Source: Fulvia fulva
Lineage: Eukaryota > Ascomycota > Dothideomycetes > Mycosphaerellales > Mycosphaerellaceae
DNA: 64,000 bases
Assembly (NCBI RefSeq): GCF_020509005.1
Contig: NC_063012.1
Location: 5,394,001 to 5,458,000, forward strand
Direction of reading: 5' to 3'
The position numbers and the translations under genes were made by a program. The notes beneath the pieces are model-generated. The model was given only the letters and a program-made list of their open reading frames with translations, ran no database searches and was not told where the DNA came from. Shown in pieces: positions 12,578 to 24,766 of the stretch (positions are counted from its first letter, which is position 1; every line of letters starts with the position of its first letter).

Positions 12578-12817
12578 AGGAGGGAGAACGAAAGGATAAG
12601 ATAGGAAAGAACGAGGAGGGCAAAGACGAGGAGGTTTTTATCTATTAATCGGGTTTCCTACCTATACAAATAGACCTAAATAGCGAGAGACCTATATAGG
12701 CTATAGGGCACTAAAACAGGCGAATGAATAATCTATCTATCTATCTATATACGTAGTACGACGAGCTATATAGTACTTATCTTCTGACCGGCTAATCTAA
12801 GTACTTATTACGGGTAG

Positions 12818-12955
12818 TGATCTATAAGACGATAGTATAGGGTTACCGTAAAACAAGCGTTATTTAGTAAGGCTACGAAAGAGAAGCGCGAAGCGCGCGA
12901 GATATATAAGGAAGCGCTAAGGCGCGCGACGTTACGGTAGTAGTAAACCGTAATA
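12818..12955 (-). repeat. Gypsy-I 3' LTR
   Basis: 138 bp, nearly identical to 33691-33828. It is followed inward by GTACTCCCCCC, the equivalent of the polypurine tract next to the 3' LTR of Gypsy-II (GTACCCCCCCTCCC). The internal CG-rich stretches GAAGCGCGCGAG and GGCGCGCGAC are kept because RIP here spares CpG. Confidence 0.78.
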
Positions 12956-14709
12956 GTACTCCCCCCTTTAGATTGCTATTCGTCCTCGGACGGCTCTGTC
13001 TCTATAGTAGTATATCTACGAAAACTATATTATCCTCTAGTCTACTTTGTTTAGCTTAAGCATCCTCTAAACCCGAAATATCCTCCTTACTATCGATTAC
13101 TATATCTATTAGGCGGCTAAGCTAGTACGGCTATATAGAGGCTTAGAGTATATAGCGACATCCTTATTCTAACGCTTATTATAGAGACTTCTATCTGTTA
13201 TTATCCTTATAGAAGTAGGTATACGCGGTTCTATAGTAGCCCTAGCGTATTAAGTATCCGAGCCTATATCTATAGCGTTTGTTTCTATAGAGCTTTATAG
13301 GTTAACTATAGGCGTATCGACGGCGGCTATAGGATGAAACTCTATCGTACTCGTATTGAGTCTTATCGAGCGGCGTAACGTCCTTACTTATAGCCTAGAC
13401 GCCGTTACGGACGTATTAGTTTACGGTATAACTACCGGTATAGACGTACTCGCGTTCTCCGTAGGTATCTACCTAGACTTACTATAAGATCGTAGTATAC
13501 TAGTAACTCGGTCCTTATAAGGTACCTAGTCGTACGGCGGCTTAAAGTCGGCGGGTATAGACTTCGTCGGAAAGTTGTAGTAGAAGTCTATAATAGAGGC
13601 GGCTACTCCTACTAATGCTTCTAGTAGCTCCTAGCTCGGCTCGCGGTATCCTTTCTACTTTACTAGGTACTTATACTCGTCTTACTTCGGTAGTAAGTGT
13701 TTTAGTAGTCTTCCCTTTAGCTTAAAATATTTCCTATCGAGTATATCCTCTATAAAGTACTCTTTGGATATTTCGCCGTCGTCGTCGCGGGTAGTCTCGA
13801 TTAGAGGCGGCGGTACTAGGATCTATCTAGGTTCGGAGTTATTAGTAGCTAGTTATAGGAGAGAGGCGTAGAAAGTATTATAGAGATTACCTAACTAATC
13901 GGGTATTATAACGCGGTAAGTATTTTAATACGGGAGTACTACGGTGATCTCGTACGGCCCTACGTTCTTAATATCGAGCTTCTTAGACGGGCATGTTATT
14001 AACTAGTTAGTAGTATTAATATAGACTTCGTCGCTAATATTATAATTCGGAGGTAGCTAGCGATATACGTTTATAAAATCTACTTATAACGCTTAGGCTA
14101 ACACAATTTCTTGCCTTATATATACGTATATCTAGTTTATACGCTTAGTAAACGTATTCGTAGATTCTGTATCGAGTCGTTACTTATAGGTTATAAGCTT
14201 TATAGGGGTAGTTAGACTAGTATCCGTAAATTCTAGGTTACGACCGGTATCAGCGTAGAAGGGTAATACTCTAGTAGTAGCTAATATATAATTACTAGTA
14301 GTAAACTCGGTAAGTAGTAACTAATTAACCTAATCATCTTAGGCGTAGTTAATGTAGGCCTAAGGTAACGTTCTATAACCTTATTCGTGTTTTTAGACTA
14401 TCTATCGGATTCTAGGTAAAAGGCCGTCGACAGTCGTTATTAAATACCGAGTAGGGAGCAAACTTATCTCTAGAACGTAGACGTCTACTAGGAGCCCCGA
14501 TCCGAGACAATACTCCTAGGGATGCTATAACGTACGAAGATATAGCGGATAAAGATATATATGATATATAGGGCGTCTTTCTATAGTACTAGAATTAGGT
14601 GTCTCTCCTTAGTAAGCCTGTCCGTAACTATAAGGACGTTTTTATACGTTTGTCTATCGGTTAAGCTCTTGCTTACGGGCAAATCTATAACGAAGTTAAT
14701 AGCGATATC
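12956..14709 (-). pseudogene. Gypsy-I pol, C-terminal part (integrase core and C-terminus)
   Basis: Reverse-strand pol remnant between the 3' LTR and the Copia-I copy a insertion. By position it should hold the integrase catalytic core, the GPY/F module and any chromodomain. RIP stops are dense and I can read only short blocks. It is assigned mainly by context: the polypurine tract on the left and the integrase zinc-binding region on the right (20320 onward). Confidence 0.6.
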
Positions 14710-14944
14710 TATTAAATAGGTACGGGTAGATAGTAGCGGAGTAGAGTAAGAGATCAATCTTTAACTAACTAATAGCACGAGTATGTAGTAATATATTAGG
14801 AACCAATATATTGATTGTGTTAGATGTCTATCTAAGCTAAAGGGGAGAGAAGGTATCTCCCTACAAGCTGAGTCATCGTGGATGCCTTAGGCTGCTAGAT
14901 CACTTCCTAATTGTTGACTCCCTTTAAGATGCTACATCTTAACA
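14710..14944 (-). repeat. Copia-I copy a 3' LTR
   Basis: 235 bp, TGTTAAGATGTAGC... in element orientation, matching 20080-20314 and the two LTRs of copy b. Its outer edge is fixed by the atatc duplication. Confidence 0.9.
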
Positions 14945-15009
14945 CTCCTACTCATCTCGTATAGGAGGTTATAGTCTGCTCACTTCCTGTCAATAGTACT
15001 TGGACCTTT

Positions 15010-18000
15010 TTATGACAGGTTTAGCTAGCTTACAAACCTCTAGAAGTATAGACTAGTCTTTAGTTTTATAAACCCGTCTATAACTATCTTAGAGGTTAGG
15101 GTGTACTTAACAGTAATAAGCCTCCTCTACTAAAGTTTCCTAATAGCGTTATAGGCAATGTTAATGTGCTTCGACTTGTTATAAATATATACATCTTTTA
15201 CTAGAGTAAGGGCAGCTTAATTGTCACCTCTTAATTAGACTAGTCTTAAATTTGATACAGTCTCCTAGTTTCTAGTGATTCTTAGTTAATAGGAATAGTC
15301 TCCTACTAACTCTAGATAATCCATTTCTCTTAGTAGTGAAGCTAGGAATTAGGACTGCTTCGTATATACATTTATAGCTATATATTTAGCCTCTATTATA
15401 GATGTTGCTATAGACTTTTGCTTCTTGCTTATCTAAGAAACTGGTGCCCTATAGAGGAAGAAGACATACCTAAGGATTAAGACTCTATCTACTTTGTCTA
15501 TTATATAATTAGAATTACAGTATCTAATAAGGTGTCCTTTTCTAGACTTTAAGAACTGAAGTCCTAGATCAGGGTATGATCTTAGGTACCTATTGATCTT
15601 CTTTAAAGCCTTTATATAGTAGGTGGATAGGTCACTTACAAATAAGCTTATCCTTCCTAGGGCAAAAGTAATGTCTAGCCTTATGATTGTTACTAGCTAT
15701 ATCTAAGTACTATTGATACTCTAGTACTCTGCCTTGTTACATCTCTTATCTATATAGCTTGAAGGTTTGAGGGCCTTATAGCTGTCTATAGGTAAGTATG
15801 TAGGTGCTGCCTTCTTATAGTTCATTCCTATCTTAGCTAGGCTGTCCCTAATAAAGTGTCCTTAGTCAAGTTTTAGGATTCCTCTCTTCCTGTCCCTTAT
15901 AACTCTTATACTAAGGATCTTTTTAGGTTCACCTAGATCTTTGATCTTGAAGATCTTGCTAAGTTCTCTTTTGAACTAGAGAACATCTATTAACTTTAGT
16001 GTAGCAATTAGAATGTCATCTATATATATAAGGATTATGATCTCCCTCTTCTTATAGATAAGTAGGTATAGATCCACTTCTGACTATGTGAATCTAATCT
16101 CTCTAAGCTTTAACACATAGAGTTGATTCTAATCTCTAGCTGCTTGCTTAAGTCTATATAAGCTTTTAAGGATTTTAAACACTATGTTTAGTAGAAGCTC
16201 AACTCCTAGTAGTAGTAATATAAAGATGTCTTTATAGAGGGTGCTTTCTGTGAATGTATTGTTCATATCTACTTAGTAAAGATGAAGATCCTTCTTATAT
16301 ATAATAGCCATAAACACCCTAAGGGTGTCCTGTCTTACTATAGGTACAAATGTCTCTATAAAGTCAACACCAAACTTCTATAAGAAGCCTCTTATAACTA
16401 GTCTAGCCTTGAACTTTTTAATAGCTCTACTAATGCTTCTCTTAATATTAAAGACCTATCTTGATATAACTAGATTTGCTCCTTTTAGTAGAATAGAATT
16501 TTCCTAGGTGTTGTTACTCTGTAGAGTATCTAGTTCCTTTTGGATTGCTTCCTTCTAAAGATGTCCCTATTTCTTGTTATTTATAGCATCCTTATAGCAT
16601 TTTGGAATTAAGACCTCTTGCTTATATATAATAGCTTCTATAGTTGCTATAAAGGCCATTTCCTTAACTTCTTCTAGGAATTTGCTATCCTATAGTATTG
16701 AACTGTCTACTAATCGTATAGCTATAAAGAAAGCTTAGTGAAAAGTAGCAAGGTTCTCTAAGAGGTCTATTACTTCTCCTACTTTAGTAGTTAGTTCGGG
16801 CTTAGGGACTATAGATTTTAGGGCTTTCTGTTTCATGTCATAGCCCTTAACATTATAGTCAGCCTTTCTCTTTCTAAGGGATAATTTAGGGACCGTCACT
16901 TATAACCTAGTAACGTCTATTTCCTAGGGATCTAGGGAGCTTCTCTTAATTAGCTGATCGATTTTCTGAAATTCCCCTACGTTCTCCGGAGGTTAGGGAA
17001 GTTATATAAACAGCTTTCTCGGCTGAGCGACTTTAGGGCTCTTAATTGGCTGATCTATTTCGGGGGTGCTTTAATAGACGCCTGAATAGTAGGTAGATTG
17101 TCCTAGGGATACGTTCTTCCTCGGCCTTCCTAAGGGCTTCCTAGCTAGTGCACTACTTAGTAGATTCAATGTTAGAACATTAAGACCTATATCACCTCTA
17201 GACTAGTCCTTAAAGAAGTCTATATATGTGTGTTGTTTAACAGCTCTTATGTCTAGTTCCTAAAAGAGCTAGGCTTTAGCTATGTTTTTAACATACCTAA
17301 TAAACACTACTTCTTTACCCCTATTTATTAGCTTGTCACTTCTTGCCTATTAAGGTTAGGATCTTATGTCTATATAGACAATAGCTTTACATCCCTAAAC
17401 TTTCAAATAGTTGATAGTCGGTTTAATACTATCAAAAGCCTTATCTAGTAAAACCTTGAACCTATCGTAACCTAGGCCATTTAGCAGTTTGTTCCTTATA
17501 TAAGTTTGGGCCTCTAGTACTTTAGGCCAAAATTCAACCGGCATTTTAGCCTCTTCAAGCATTGCCCTTATAGAGTCCTCTAAGGTTTGTATTGACCTCT
17601 TAACTAGTCCATTCTATAGAGAGTTATATACCTTAGTCGGCTCGAGCCTAATCCCTAAATCCTTCTCCTACTGCTTCACTAATATAATAAGTTCTTTTGT
17701 ATTGTCAAGTCTTACTACTTTTAGCTACGCTAATGATTTCCTCTCTGCTTTGATCTTCTAGTTCTAGAGAGCAACTGGAGCATCTTCTCTTTTCCTAACA
17801 GGAAAGGTCTACTTCTTCCTAGAGAAGTTATTAACAATCTCAAGCTAGTATTTGAATCCTAGTCTTAAGATTAGTAGTAGGCTATATATGTTAATAGATA
17901 TAAGGGCAAGTCTTTCAGGTCTTCTCTCTATAACTTTGCCTTTATACTTCTTTATCTTTGCTATTAAACATACTCTGCACTAGTAAAAGCCATCCTTAGG

Positions 18001-19647
18001 GATAGGAATAGGTTCTTTTAAGTCTATTACCTTATAAAGATTCTAGAGCAAATTCTTCCTAAAGTGTACAAATCTTCTATACTAAAGCTCCTACTACTTT
18101 AGGTCGGTCTCTAATTAAGCAGTCATAAAGGCATTCTCTATTAGTAGTGCATATAATGAGTAATGTGCCCGTTCTTATAGGAGAGGAGAAATCTTATTAA
18201 TAAATAGAACCCCCCTAAGGAGCTTTGTCTAGACAACAGTCTTACTAGAGGGGGAAACAAGAGAAAATGATAGAGGTTGTACACTAAACTACTTAATAAA
18301 CTGGTTCTATAAAACTAGGTTCACTCCTAGCTTAGGTATAAGCAGGACATCTTCTAAAACAACTTTTCTACTAGCTCTCCTACTTATCTCTACATTCCTA
18401 ATATATGTGGCTAATAAAAACCTACCTCCTACTTTGATCCATTTCTTCCTTATTAAGGGAGTTATAGATCTAAAGAGGCAGCTTTAGTCAGTTATATAGG
18501 ATGAAGTATAGGAGTTAAGTAACCACTCTGACGAGGGGAACTTGCCTTAGACTTCTATAGTTAAGTGAGCCACTTTATTATACTTATCATCATTAGACAT
18601 TGTCTCTAGGGATAAGCTATATAAGTTACGTGACTCTTAGGCGGAAAAGCCTTTTCTAGTCTTCTTTGCTTTAGAGGTATAAGACTAGGCCTAGTTCTTC
18701 TAGAGTAACAGCATATTAGAGCTGAGTTTCTTCACCATTTTCTTAAGTTCTTCTATAGAGGACTTCTCTCTTAGTGTCCTCCTTAAAGTGAGTAGTGGAG
18801 TTCTCTTCTTCTTGACATGTGTTATATTCTAGGAAGATAGTGGTTAGGAATGAGATCTAAGGACCTTTCTTGCCTTAGGTAGACTAGGGCAGTCCTTGAT
18901 TAGATGATCCTTCTTATAGAGAAGGTAGGAGAGTGGTCTTACTAGACCTAAGGGCTTGACCTAGGTAGCTACTATGCTATACTTAGCCTTAGAGGGATCT
19001 AACCTAGCTTCTTAAGCTTTAAGGATCTTTAAGGTCCTTTTATGATCTATCTTTGGCTGAGCTATAATAGTATCCCTAGCTATATAGTAGTTAGGTAGCA
19101 GTGAGCTTAAGAGCTAGGTCATCCTCACATTAGCTTTCCTGTAATACTGACCCTCTAGGTCAACATTAGTAATCCTTTTTCTAAGAGAAACTAGGTGTGT
19201 CTATACAGATCTGATAGTGAACTCTTTACTCATCTTAAAGGTCACAAATTGCTTTGTGAGCTTATATACATAGGTTAGTAGCACCTAGCTATACTTGTTC
19301 TAGAGATATACCCACTTCTTAGCAGCTCTTCTAGATTTATATAAGCCCTTAAGCTCAAATTCATCTCCTTCTATAATCCTACTAAGGATACTAAAGTTAT
19401 ATACTATATTATGTCTTGTCTATATTGGCGTATTAAGGATCTCTTTGGTTATAGCCTCTTCTTAGAGTTTCAGAGTCTTGCCCTTGATGTTGTCAAAAGA
19501 CACTTCTATTAGGTCATTAATTGTAAAGAATGCTGATTGGCTCTCTATCTTGTATCTCTAAAGGTTGAACTGTCTCTTCTAATTGTCCCTTCTAAGAATT
19601 AGGATTTTGCCTCCCTTCTCCTCTATCTTCTCTTAGTATGAATCTAT
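15010..19647 (-). pseudogene. Copia-I copy a gag-pol, RIP-inactivated
   Basis: Single gag-pol frame, about 1546 codons, collinear with copy b: gag with zinc knuckle, protease, integrase, reverse transcriptase, RNase H. The start codon has become ATA (at 19645-19647) and there are many TAG codons. At one gag site it still has CAA where the otherwise better-preserved copy b has TAA, so copy b is not simply the parent of copy a. Confidence 0.85.
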
Positions 19648-20079
19648 AATAAATTGGATATAATGAAACAAGGTGTGTATGTTCTAAGGTAGTGGCTCAG
19701 ATCCTACTAAGGCTTCTAGTATAGAATAGGAAAGTTCGTAGGTGTGGATTAAAGTAAAGAAGGAGCGGTATAAGGTCTCGGAGCTAGGACATAGGTCTGT
19801 CTCTCCTAGTAGAGCTTTAAATGACTTACTTGAAGTCCTTCTTAATAGTATCTCGATGCAGTTCTACCTATAGAGTATCTTCAAGGTATTGGCTTTAAGT
19901 AAGCCGTATAGAGTCCTTGTCTAGGTTACCTATTACTTAGTATCGAACTAAGCTCCTTAATAGGATAGACGGGGTAGACTTCTAATTCCTAGATATTTTC
20001 TACTACGATAGTAAGGGATATAAGTAAACTATACTGATATAGGTTGCTCTTATTCCTATACAAACCCGGGCTTATAACC

Positions 20080-20314
20080 TGTTAAATAGGTACGGGTAGA
20101 TAGTAGCGGAGTGGAGTAAGAGATCAATCTTTAATTGACTAATAGCACGAGCATATAGCAATATATTAGGAACTAATGTATTGATTGTGTTAGATGTCTA
20201 TCTAAGCTAAAGGGGAGAGAAGGTATCTCCCTATAAGCTAAGTCATCGTAGATGCCTTAGGCTACTAGATCACTTCCTAATTATTAACTCTCTTTGAGAT
20301 GCTACATCTTAACA
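20080..20314 (-). repeat. Copia-I copy a 5' LTR
   Basis: 235 bp, partner of 14710-14944. Its inner edge abuts the primer-binding site (cccgggcttataacc, 20065-20079), which marks it as the 5' LTR of a reverse-strand element. Confidence 0.9.
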
Positions 20315-20319
20315 ATATC

Positions 20320-21838
20320 CTCCTATACTCTAAAGGGTACCGGCAATAGTATAAGGAGGCCCTAATACTACTAATTTGACGGAACCGTTATTCTATATAT
20401 AACATAATTACGGACGAATCTCTTAATCGTTTATACTATACGTAGCTAGCGGTAGTATCTACTAATCAACTCGAATGTCTTTTTACGGCCGGGATGCCTA
20501 GCCGCGGGTATATAGTAGAAACGTTTCGTAATTAGAGTACGAAGTTCTACTACGCTAGTAACTTCTAGGACAAATAAGGTATATCCTCCGTAGGCGTTCT
20601 TTATATAGATTATACTATCTTCTACTTTAGACGTACGATCGTCGATCTTATATTTACGTAATAGAGGTACTTACTAGTTCTAGGATAGCTATTATATAGT
20701 AGCCTAAACGGTCTCTTCGTTATATAGAGCCTTAACTTATATAAGTAAATCCTGCTATACTACCTACTACGCTACCTCCCCCTCCCGTAGCTCGCTTAAA
20801 TTAAGCTTAATATCGAGGCGAGCGGGCGGTAGGATGACCTAGCTCTAATACTATAGACGTGGATTGCTTAGATCCGACGGTAGATCTTACGATCGTCTAG
20901 TAAGACTATTAGGCTTTATGCCCTATATACCTAGACGATAGGTGATTTTGAATACGAACTATACTAGGAACTATACCTAGCATACCTACCGTCTATTAAG
21001 TTATTTCGTACTTATAAAGTATTCTAGGTTCTTATAATCGGAGTAGATAATAACGGGATTGTTATCTATATCCTTCGTATTCTTAAAATCGGTGTCTATA
21101 TTATCGTCTAAGTTAACGGTGAGCTTAGGTCTCTATTCTTCGAAGGCGAGGACGATAGCTAATAGTTCCTTATCGTAAATCTCGTAGTTATACTACTATA
21201 GTAACATCTTCTTAGATATATATACTACCGGTCTCTAGACGTCTCCGTATTTCTATAAAATTACTACCGTAGTAACGAAATCTAAGGCATCTGTTTCGAC
21301 TATAGTTTCTAACCCTAGTACAAAGTATACGAGTACCGCGTCCGTTAAGAATGTATCTTTTAATCCTTAGAAGGCTACTTCGTATTCTATTGTCTAAACG
21401 AATAGTATCGGCTTACTATTCTTACTAGTCTTTATCAAATTTGTAAGGGGTATATAGATTTTAGAGAAGTTCTATATAAACCTTCGATAGAAGTTTTTGA
21501 ACCTAAGGAATGCTTATAAATCCTTTAGGTATATTGGAGTAAGCTAGTTCTTAACTACGTCGACCTTTTCTAGGTCTATACGGATACCGTCGACTCCTAT
21601 AATAACACTAAGGTACTTCGTCTCTATTTAGTAGAACTCGTATTTGTCGATGTCTAATTATAGGCCGGCTTCACGTATACGCTATAGTACTTTACGTACG
21701 TATTATATATATTCCTCGAATATATCGCTAAAGATTAGGATATTATCTAGGTATACTAAATAGAAGTTATCTAGATACTCCCTAAGCGCATCGTTAATAT
21801 ATAATTAGAATGTTCCTAGAGCATTATATAGGCCGAAA
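20320..21838 (-). pseudogene. Gypsy-I pol, middle part (integrase zinc domain, RNase H, RT C-terminus)
   Basis: Read on the reverse strand, the end next to LINE-gamma copy A shows the RT block PFGLYNALGTF...YLDNILIFSD, where the catalytic YLDD has become YLDN by RIP. RNase H lies around 20950-21300. An integrase HHCC-type region with a HPGRKKTFELISRYY-like block sits near 20400-20540. The copia element then interrupts pol at 20319. Many TAG codons. Confidence 0.78.
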
Positions 21839-22015
21839 GGCATTACTATATAGATAGATAGATAGATGATTCATTTACCCGTTGTGGTGCCCTCCGGCCT
21901 ATACGGGTTTATGTCTATATATGCTACTGCATAAGGTAGGAAACCTATTCCTAGGTAAAAACCTCCTCTCCTTCTCTAATAGCTTCCTTGCCATGAGTTC
22001 TCAGTTTTCCTTCCA

Positions 22016-24125
22016 TTAGGGTGCACTAGTGTCATGGTGGTTAGCCTCTGACTACCTTGTCTGCAACCCTAGAGTTGTCCCCCTCTTCCTGCTCTCCTCC
22101 TCCTTCTTTCTCTCCTCAATCCATCTCTCTGTTTCCCTAGTAAGAGAGAACTGCTCCAAAAATCCTTGGTGGATGATCCACCTTGTAATTCTCTGGAGGT
22201 CTCCCTTATTGCTGATCATGGCTTGGAAGTTTCTGTTCCTTGCCCTTGCCCTCCATTCACCTCTCCCTGTACTCCATTCTTTGCAAACCAGAAGTCTATG
22301 TTCGACATTCTAGGACAGGTAGCCGCATGGGCAACTCTTGTCTTCGATACCTGGGACTTTTCTCTGATGCAGGTATGCCCTGACTCCGATGTGTTCAGAG
22401 CGGATTTGTATTGCTATGCTTGCTTCTGACCTGGTCAGGTCTGAGTACAGTAGGTAGTTGTGGCTACCAAACTGTTGGAGTGCCTTTGGGGTTCCTGGCC
22501 TCTGTGGGGTTCTTGTCCATTCAGTCTTCCAGAGGAGTCCTGCCATCCTTTCAGCTAGAGACTGTTGCTTCTTCCCTTGGCTGGCTGCTGATCCTCTCCC
22601 TTGAGCCCTTCTGTCCTGTTCCTGCTGGGCTAGGTGCAGCTGTTCTGTTAGTTCTTTGAACTTCTGTAGGTCCTGCTGCTTCTGTGGGGCTGGATTGGGT
22701 CTTGCTTGTCTGTGCCTTCTTGTGCACTGGCTCCTGATTTTGTTGACTGCCTTCTGGATTACTAGCTGGGCTGGGTATGCAGACGTCTTTCCTGCATACT
22801 GGTATCTCAACCCTTGAAGGTAGAGCTTGGCTGGTGGGGAGCCAGACTCCATTTCGACCACCCTTGTTGGAGTTGACTTGTATGCTCCAAGCACCTTTTT
22901 CAGACAGGAGGCTTGGGCTCTGCTGATGGGATCTGCAATTCTCTTTGGGATCTTGTCTTGGGCTGACCAGATCTGGGCTCCATATAGCATGGCTGGCTTC
23001 ACAATGGCCTTGTACATAACCTTTGCTTTCGCAAATGTGGCTCCCTATGTGGAGGCTGTAAGCCTGTCAATTGATTGCCTGTTGTTGTCTGCTCTTGCCT
23101 GTGCTTTCTTGACCTGTGGTCCCCAGCTGAGCTTTGGATCCATCCATATTCCTAGCACCCTTAATTCACTTGAGGGTTCTGTTGTGTGTCCCTGAATAGC
23201 GATTGGGGCTTGCATATTGTGTCTGTTTCTGGCTCTACTAAAGTGGATGAGTTGATACTTCTCTGGGGCAAATCTGGCTCTATGTTTCCTGGCCCATTCC
23301 TCACATTCCTTGTGTTTCTTCTGCAAGATTCTGCAGTTCTCTTCTGTGCTGTCTGACCAGGCTAGGATGTTTGTGTCATCTACAAACCCTAAGGCTGATA
23401 TGTTTCTAGAGTTTAGCTTTGCTAGTAGGTCTGCCATAAAGAGGAGAAACAGGATTAGAGACATTGTTGATCCCTATAGGGTTCCTGTCTCTGTAGGCAT
23501 GCTGTCAGATTTGTATCTGCCCAGTCTTAGTCTTGTGGTTCTGCCTCTAAGGAAGGACTAGATGAACTAGACTGTCTAGTTAGGGATAGCCTTCTGTTTT
23601 AGGATGTGGATCAGCCTCTAGTATGAGACATTGTCAAAGGCTCCTAATATGTCCAGTGAAAGGAGTATGGCTGCTTTGTTGTTCCTAAAGTGCTACAGGG
23701 TCTTGATCTGCTCTGTGATAAGTTCTATAGCTATTAGTGTTGATCTTTGTTTCCTACCTCCTATCTGTTCTTCAGGAAGGATTCTATGTTCTTTAGCTAG
23801 GTTTGTTAGCCTTTCTACTATAATCTTTTCTAGGAGTTTGCCTAGTGTGTTAAGCAAGGCAATAGGTCTATATGCCTTTAGCTTTATATAGTCCTCTTTC
23901 TATAGTTTTCTCAAGACCACAGTTAGTAACTCCTTGAAGTGTTTAGGGTAGTGTCCTTGGGCTATATACTATGAAAAGATGTTTAACAGTATAGGGGAGA
24001 TCTAGTCCTTATATATCTTAATAAACAAGTTTAGAATCCTATCTAGTCCTAGGGCCTTGTTTCCTAAGAGTCTCTTAATAATGCTCTTGATCTCTCCCTC
24101 TCCTACTATATAGGATTGCTCTAGT
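22016..24125 (-). pseudogene. LINE-gamma copy A ORF2, RT domain onward (no endonuclease)
   Basis: Reverse transcriptase of a Tad-like LINE lacking its N-terminal half. It begins around GEIKSIIKRLLGNKALGLD and continues through a damaged LDILGAFDNV block. The catalytic box FVDDTNILAW lies in an open stretch (23045-23464), followed by MYKAIVKPAMLYGAQIW and a C-terminal Cys motif (CPCGYLS...NVEHRLLVC, 22310-23017 region). The frame is continuous to TAA at 22016-22018 and is interrupted by single TAG codons at Trp or Gln sites. It could not nick DNA by itself, so the copy must have been mobilised in trans or truncated on insertion. Confidence 0.82.
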
Positions 24126-24752
24126 AGTGTTAGCAAGGAAGGAATCGTATTTAGTAAGCTAGCTACGAGATAAGGTAACAAGTCTTAACCGCGCTTTCCT
24201 ACTTATCTAGCACTACCGTATAGCCTCGTTTCGAGAGGTTAGCCCGGAGTAAAAGCTTCCCTCTACGCCCTCCCTCCCTATTTGCTCCTTAAGCCAATAT
24301 CTACCTCTATAGGCCTAAGCCCTTTAGTGCTCTCTATTGACCGACATGCGCATCCGTCCTCTCGGGCTGTACAGACAGTGTCAGCCGTCGCTACTAGTGT
24401 ACACCACGCCCTAGGTTTTGACGCCCTTCGCGTTACCGCAGCCTATCTCTAGAAAGCGGCCGTCTATACCTCGCAGGTTTGTTCGGGGCACACACTACGC
24501 CGGGCAGCGTACTCCTTACGTTTCTACCTACTAACCAATATGAAGTTCCTTATTACCCTGCCCTCGATCCTCCCCGATCACAGAACTAATCCACTTACAT
24601 TGTACGTCTTTTCCCCGTCCTAACAGCCGTCTTTTCCTTGCTCAGGCTATCGTCTTTTCCTCGTCGCAATCTACTATGTTAGACTAGGTGCGTTGTGTAG
24701 CGGGACAGGCAGTGCCTTAGGCAAACTGCCTTAGGCAAAACCCTCGTTCCTA
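24126..24752 (-). other. LINE-gamma 5' module, non-coding, repeated in copy D
   Basis: About 630 bp inside the target duplication but unlike any LINE coding sequence. It is shared with 40488-41090. It is more GC-rich than its surroundings and contains three copies of CGTCTTTTCC at 24605-24614, 24628-24637 and 24651-24660, each 23 bp apart. Near the outer end TGCCTTAGGCAAA is duplicated (24707-24736); copy D has it once. Repeats of this kind are common in LINE 5' UTR promoters; that role is inferred. Confidence 0.65.
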
Positions 24753-24766
24753 GGCATTACTATATA

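Larger units (their letters stand above)
2705..12761 (+). mobile_element. LINE-beta, Tad-like non-LTR retrotransposon, split by a second LINE
   Basis: The 16-bp sequence tatatacgtagtacga occurs at 2705-2720 and again at 12746-12761, after a tail of (ATCT)n, and is read as the target-site duplication. The element is 2721-3458 plus 8566-12745, about 4.9 kb, interrupted by LINE-alpha copy 1. The reading is supported because the ORF1 of 2741-3458 is a diverged homologue of LINE-alpha ORF1, and the piece starting at 8566 resumes ORF1 close to where the first piece stops. Heavily RIP-mutated and inactive. Confidence 0.82.
14705..20319 (-). mobile_element. Copia-I copy a, Ty1/copia retrotransposon, RIP-mutated
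   Basis: Element 14710-20314 with 235-bp LTRs (14710-14944 and 20080-20314) and the 5-bp target duplication atatc at 14705-14709 and 20315-20319. It is inserted in the integrase region of Gypsy-I. The primer-binding site (20065-20079) next to the 5' LTR is a RIP-mutated version of the one in copy b. Aligned by eye with copy b (33848-39464), the differences are overwhelmingly CA to TA and TG to TA, direct evidence of RIP. Confidence 0.92.
21839..24766 (-). mobile_element. LINE-gamma copy A, truncated/chimeric Tad-like LINE
   Basis: Inserted in the Gypsy-I RT region, just before the PFGL motif. The 14-bp target duplication ggcattactatata is at 21839-21852 and 24753-24766, so the insert is exactly 21853-24752 (2.9 kb). 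It ends in a TAGA repeat tail. It holds an RT-to-C-terminus ORF2 (22016 to about 24125) but no endonuclease. About 630 bp of unrelated sequence occupy the 5' end. The 3' half is almost free of RIP, and the 5' half of ORF2 is more mutated. Confidence 0.88.

Noticed and set aside
22029..23195. Several plus-strand open frames of 80-120 codons
   Set aside because: Antisense to the lightly mutated LINE-gamma copy A ORF2, where few stops exist on either strand.
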